DNA from: Pelotomaculum sp.
Lineage (GTDB): Bacteria > Bacillota > Desulfotomaculia > Desulfotomaculales > Pelotomaculaceae
Reading direction: 5' to 3'
Assembly: GCA_003489345.1 (NCBI GenBank)
Contig: DNIT01000170.1
Coordinates: 32,504 to 39,771 of the forward strand
DNA length: 7,268 nucleotides
Each line of letters begins with the position of its first letter. The first letter of the stretch is position 1. A model generated the notes under the pieces. That model made no database searches, had not been told where the DNA came from, and saw only the letters and a program-made list of their open reading frames with translations. Of the stretch, positions 6,053 through 7,268 are shown in pieces. Made by a program: the position numbers and the translations under genes.

Positions 6053-6054
6053 AA

Positions 6055-6654
6055 ATGAATTATACTATATTTCCCAACGTCAGGCTGGGTAAGAATGTAT
6101 ATATCGGTGATTATGTGATCCTGGGCCTTCCGCCCGCAGGGAAAAAAAGCGGTGAAGTTGAGACAATCATCGGCGATAACGCCGTTATCCGTTCTCATAC
6201 GGTAATCTATGCCGGCAACCTGATAGGCGATAATTTTCATACCGGACATCATGTGATGGTACGTGAGGAAAACATAATCGGCAATAACGTAAGCATAGGT
6301 ACCGGAACTATCGTTGAACATCACGTGATTTTGGAAAATTATGTTCGCGTTCACTCACAAGCTTTCATTCCGGAATTCAGTATTTTAGAAGAGGGAGCCT
6401 GGATTGGTCCCAATGTGGTGATCACAAACGCTTTATATCCATTTTCACCAGGAGCCAAAGACAACCTGAAAGGAGCCTGTATTAAGAAAAACGCAAAAGT
6501 GGGAGCGAACAGCACCTTGCTGCCCGGGATTGTCCTCGGTGAAAATTGTCTTATCGGAGCAGGCTCAGTGGTAACAAAAGACGTGCCGGCGGGAACAGTG
6601 GTTGCCGGTAATCCTGCCGGGATTATTAACGAAATCAATGACCTCCCGTACTGA
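6055..6654 (+). CDS. Left-handed beta-helix acyltransferase, WbpD/WlbB-like
   Basis: The 199-residue protein consists of hexapeptide repeats ([LIV]-G-x-x-x-x) from start to end: VRLGKNVYIGDYVILG, TIIGDNAVIRSHTVI, LIGDNFHTGHHVMV, IIGNNVSIGTGTIV, AWIGPNVVI, AKVGANSTLLPGIVLGENCLIGAGSVV. It closes with the family-typical VTKDVPAGTVVAGNPA. Such proteins are trimers that use acetyl-CoA. A loop at about 126-136 (LYPFSPGAKDN) breaks the helix, as is usual for the substrate loop in this group. In the proposed pathway it acetylates the C3 amino group made by the aminotransferase, giving the 2,3-diacetamido sugar; the direct sequence evidence only shows a sugar-nucleotide N-acyltransferase class. It starts two bases after the dehydrogenase stop with only a weak GGAA upstream, so translation is probably coupled. 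Confidence 0.9.
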   Translation: MNYTIFPNVRLGKNVYIGDYVILGLPPAGKKSGEVETIIGDNAVIRSHTVIYAGNLIGDNFHTGHHVMVREENIIGNNVSIGTGTIVEHHVILENYVRVHSQAFIPEFSILEEGAWIGPNVVITNALYPFSPGAKDNLKGACIKKNAKVGANSTLLPGIVLGENCLIGAGSVVTKDVPAGTVVAGNPAGIINEINDLPY

Positions 6655-6663
6655 TAAAACTGT

Positions 6664-6668
6664 AAAGG
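6664..6668 (+). promoter_or_regulatory. Weak ribosome binding site for the aminotransferase
   Basis: AAAGG lies seven bases before the ATG at 6676, in the 21-base gap after the acyltransferase stop. A TTG at 6672 is out of frame. Confidence 0.5.
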
Positions 6669-6675
6669 TAATTGT

Positions 6676-7268
6676 ATGCGAAAGATACCGTTAATCAATC
6701 TAACCTCACAATATACCAAAATAAAAACGGAAATTCAGGCAGCAATCCATACTGTTTTGGAATCAGCAGACTTTATTTTAGGGTCTGAAGTTGCTTCTTT
6801 TGAACAAGAATTCGCGGATTTTTGCGGTGCGCAATACTGTTGCGGTGTCAGCAGCGGAACCGACGCCCTTTTCCTGGCTTTGAAGGCAATCGGGGTAGGA
6901 CGGGGAAACCTGGTGATCACTGTTCCGAATACCTTTATTGCAACCACTGAGGCGATCACGCGAGCGGGTGGAAAACCTGTTTTTGTTGATGTAAACCCGA
7001 ACACATATCTTATCGATCCGGAGCAATTGGAAAGCAAAGTAAAAGAATTAAGAGCTAAAGGCGATTTTTTAAAGGCGATAATCGCTGTTCATCTTTACGG
7101 TCAACCCTGTGATATGAACGCCATCAATACGATTGCCGGAAGGTACGAACTAAAGGTTATCGAAGATGCCGCTCAAGCTCATGGAGCTGCATACGGGGGG
7201 CGGAGGGTAGGGGGGTTTGGAGCGGCGGCCTGTTTTAGCTTTTACCCGGGTAAAAATTTAGGCGCCTA
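6676..7268 (+). CDS. DegT/DnrJ/EryC1/StrS aminotransferase, WbpE/WlbC-like, N-terminal part (3' end outside window)
   Basis: The frame is open from ATG at 6676 to the right edge, giving 197 complete codons of a protein that in this family is about 360-400 residues. IPLINLTSQY and LESADFILGSEVASFEQEFADFCG are typical family openings. SSGTDAL (59-65) binds the PLP phosphate. VPNTFIATTEAI (83-94) and PVFVDVNPNTYLID (101-114) follow. IEDAAQAHGA (162-171) carries D164, which contacts the pyridine nitrogen, and SFYPGKNLGA (188-197) carries K193, the Schiff-base lysine. All visible catalytic residues are intact. The usual GDEVI before VPNTF reads GNLVI here, a mild deviation. In the proposed route it transfers an amino group, typically from glutamate, to C3 of the keto-sugar made by the dehydrogenase. 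Its place in the operon supports this; other sugar aminotransferase roles remain possible. Confidence 0.92.
   Translation, partial: MRKIPLINLTSQYTKIKTEIQAAIHTVLESADFILGSEVASFEQEFADFCGAQYCCGVSSGTDALFLALKAIGVGRGNLVITVPNTFIATTEAITRAGGKPVFVDVNPNTYLIDPEQLESKVKELRAKGDFLKAIIAVHLYGQPCDMNAINTIAGRYELKVIEDAAQAHGAAYGGRRVGGFGAAACFSFYPGKNLGA

Noticed and set aside
5893..6354. 153-codon minus-strand open frame opposite the dehydrogenase and acyltransferase
   Set aside because: It is fully antisense to two genes with clear family motifs, and its predicted product has no coherent domain; it is a shadow frame.
6351..6719. 122-codon minus-strand open frame opposite the acyltransferase
   Set aside because: It mirrors the hexapeptide-repeat coding sequence on the other strand and shows no motif or ribosome binding site.
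1..7268. tRNA or rRNA genes
   Set aside because: No cloverleaf-like arrangement with a T-loop GTTCRA motif and acceptor stem, and no rRNA-like segments were noticed on either strand by eye.

Overview
The window is part of a bacterial cell-surface or exopolysaccharide biosynthesis locus. The organism is most likely a Gram-positive, Firmicutes-type bacterium, perhaps a Clostridia/Desulfotomaculum-Pelotomaculum relative. This is an inference from strong AGGAGG-type ribosome binding sites, frequent GTG and TTG starts, a typical Gram-positive signal peptide and moderate base composition. There is no rRNA or other phylogenetic marker to confirm it.

Layout. Positions 3-506 (+) hold the C-terminal part of a GT-B family 4 glycosyltransferase cut by the left edge. 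Positions 579-1739 (+) hold a complete second family 4 glycosyltransferase whose last codons lie inside a terminator hairpin. Convergent to it, 1752-3341 (-) encodes a secreted two-domain protein: signal peptide, an alpha/alpha-toroid-like domain, a Pro-Glu linker and a C-terminal carbohydrate-binding jelly-roll. Positions 3342-3641 are non-coding and hold a small repeat/palindrome and a segment rich in complementary arms that may be a structured RNA or a decayed mobile element. Positions 3642-4745 (-) encode a third family 4 glycosyltransferase. A 257-base divergent intergenic region follows. From 5003 rightward there is a tight operon: a Gfo/Idh/MocA dehydrogenase (5003-6052), a left-handed beta-helix acyltransferase (6055-6654) and a DegT/DnrJ/EryC1 aminotransferase cut by the right edge (6676-7268).

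How they fit together. The three right-hand genes match, family by family, the WbpB-WbpD-WbpE (WlbA-WlbB-WlbC) route: oxidation of UDP-GlcNAcA at C3, transamination, then N-acetylation, giving UDP-2,3-diacetamido-2,3-dideoxy-glucuronate. The glycosyltransferases would assemble nucleotide-sugar precursors into a surface glycan. The secreted protein probably binds or acts on a polysaccharide outside the cell. The pathway assignment rests on family membership and gene order; the substrate is not proven by the sequence. The genes are well-known families. The least explained parts are the non-coding block at about 3420-3611 and the catalytic role of the secreted protein.
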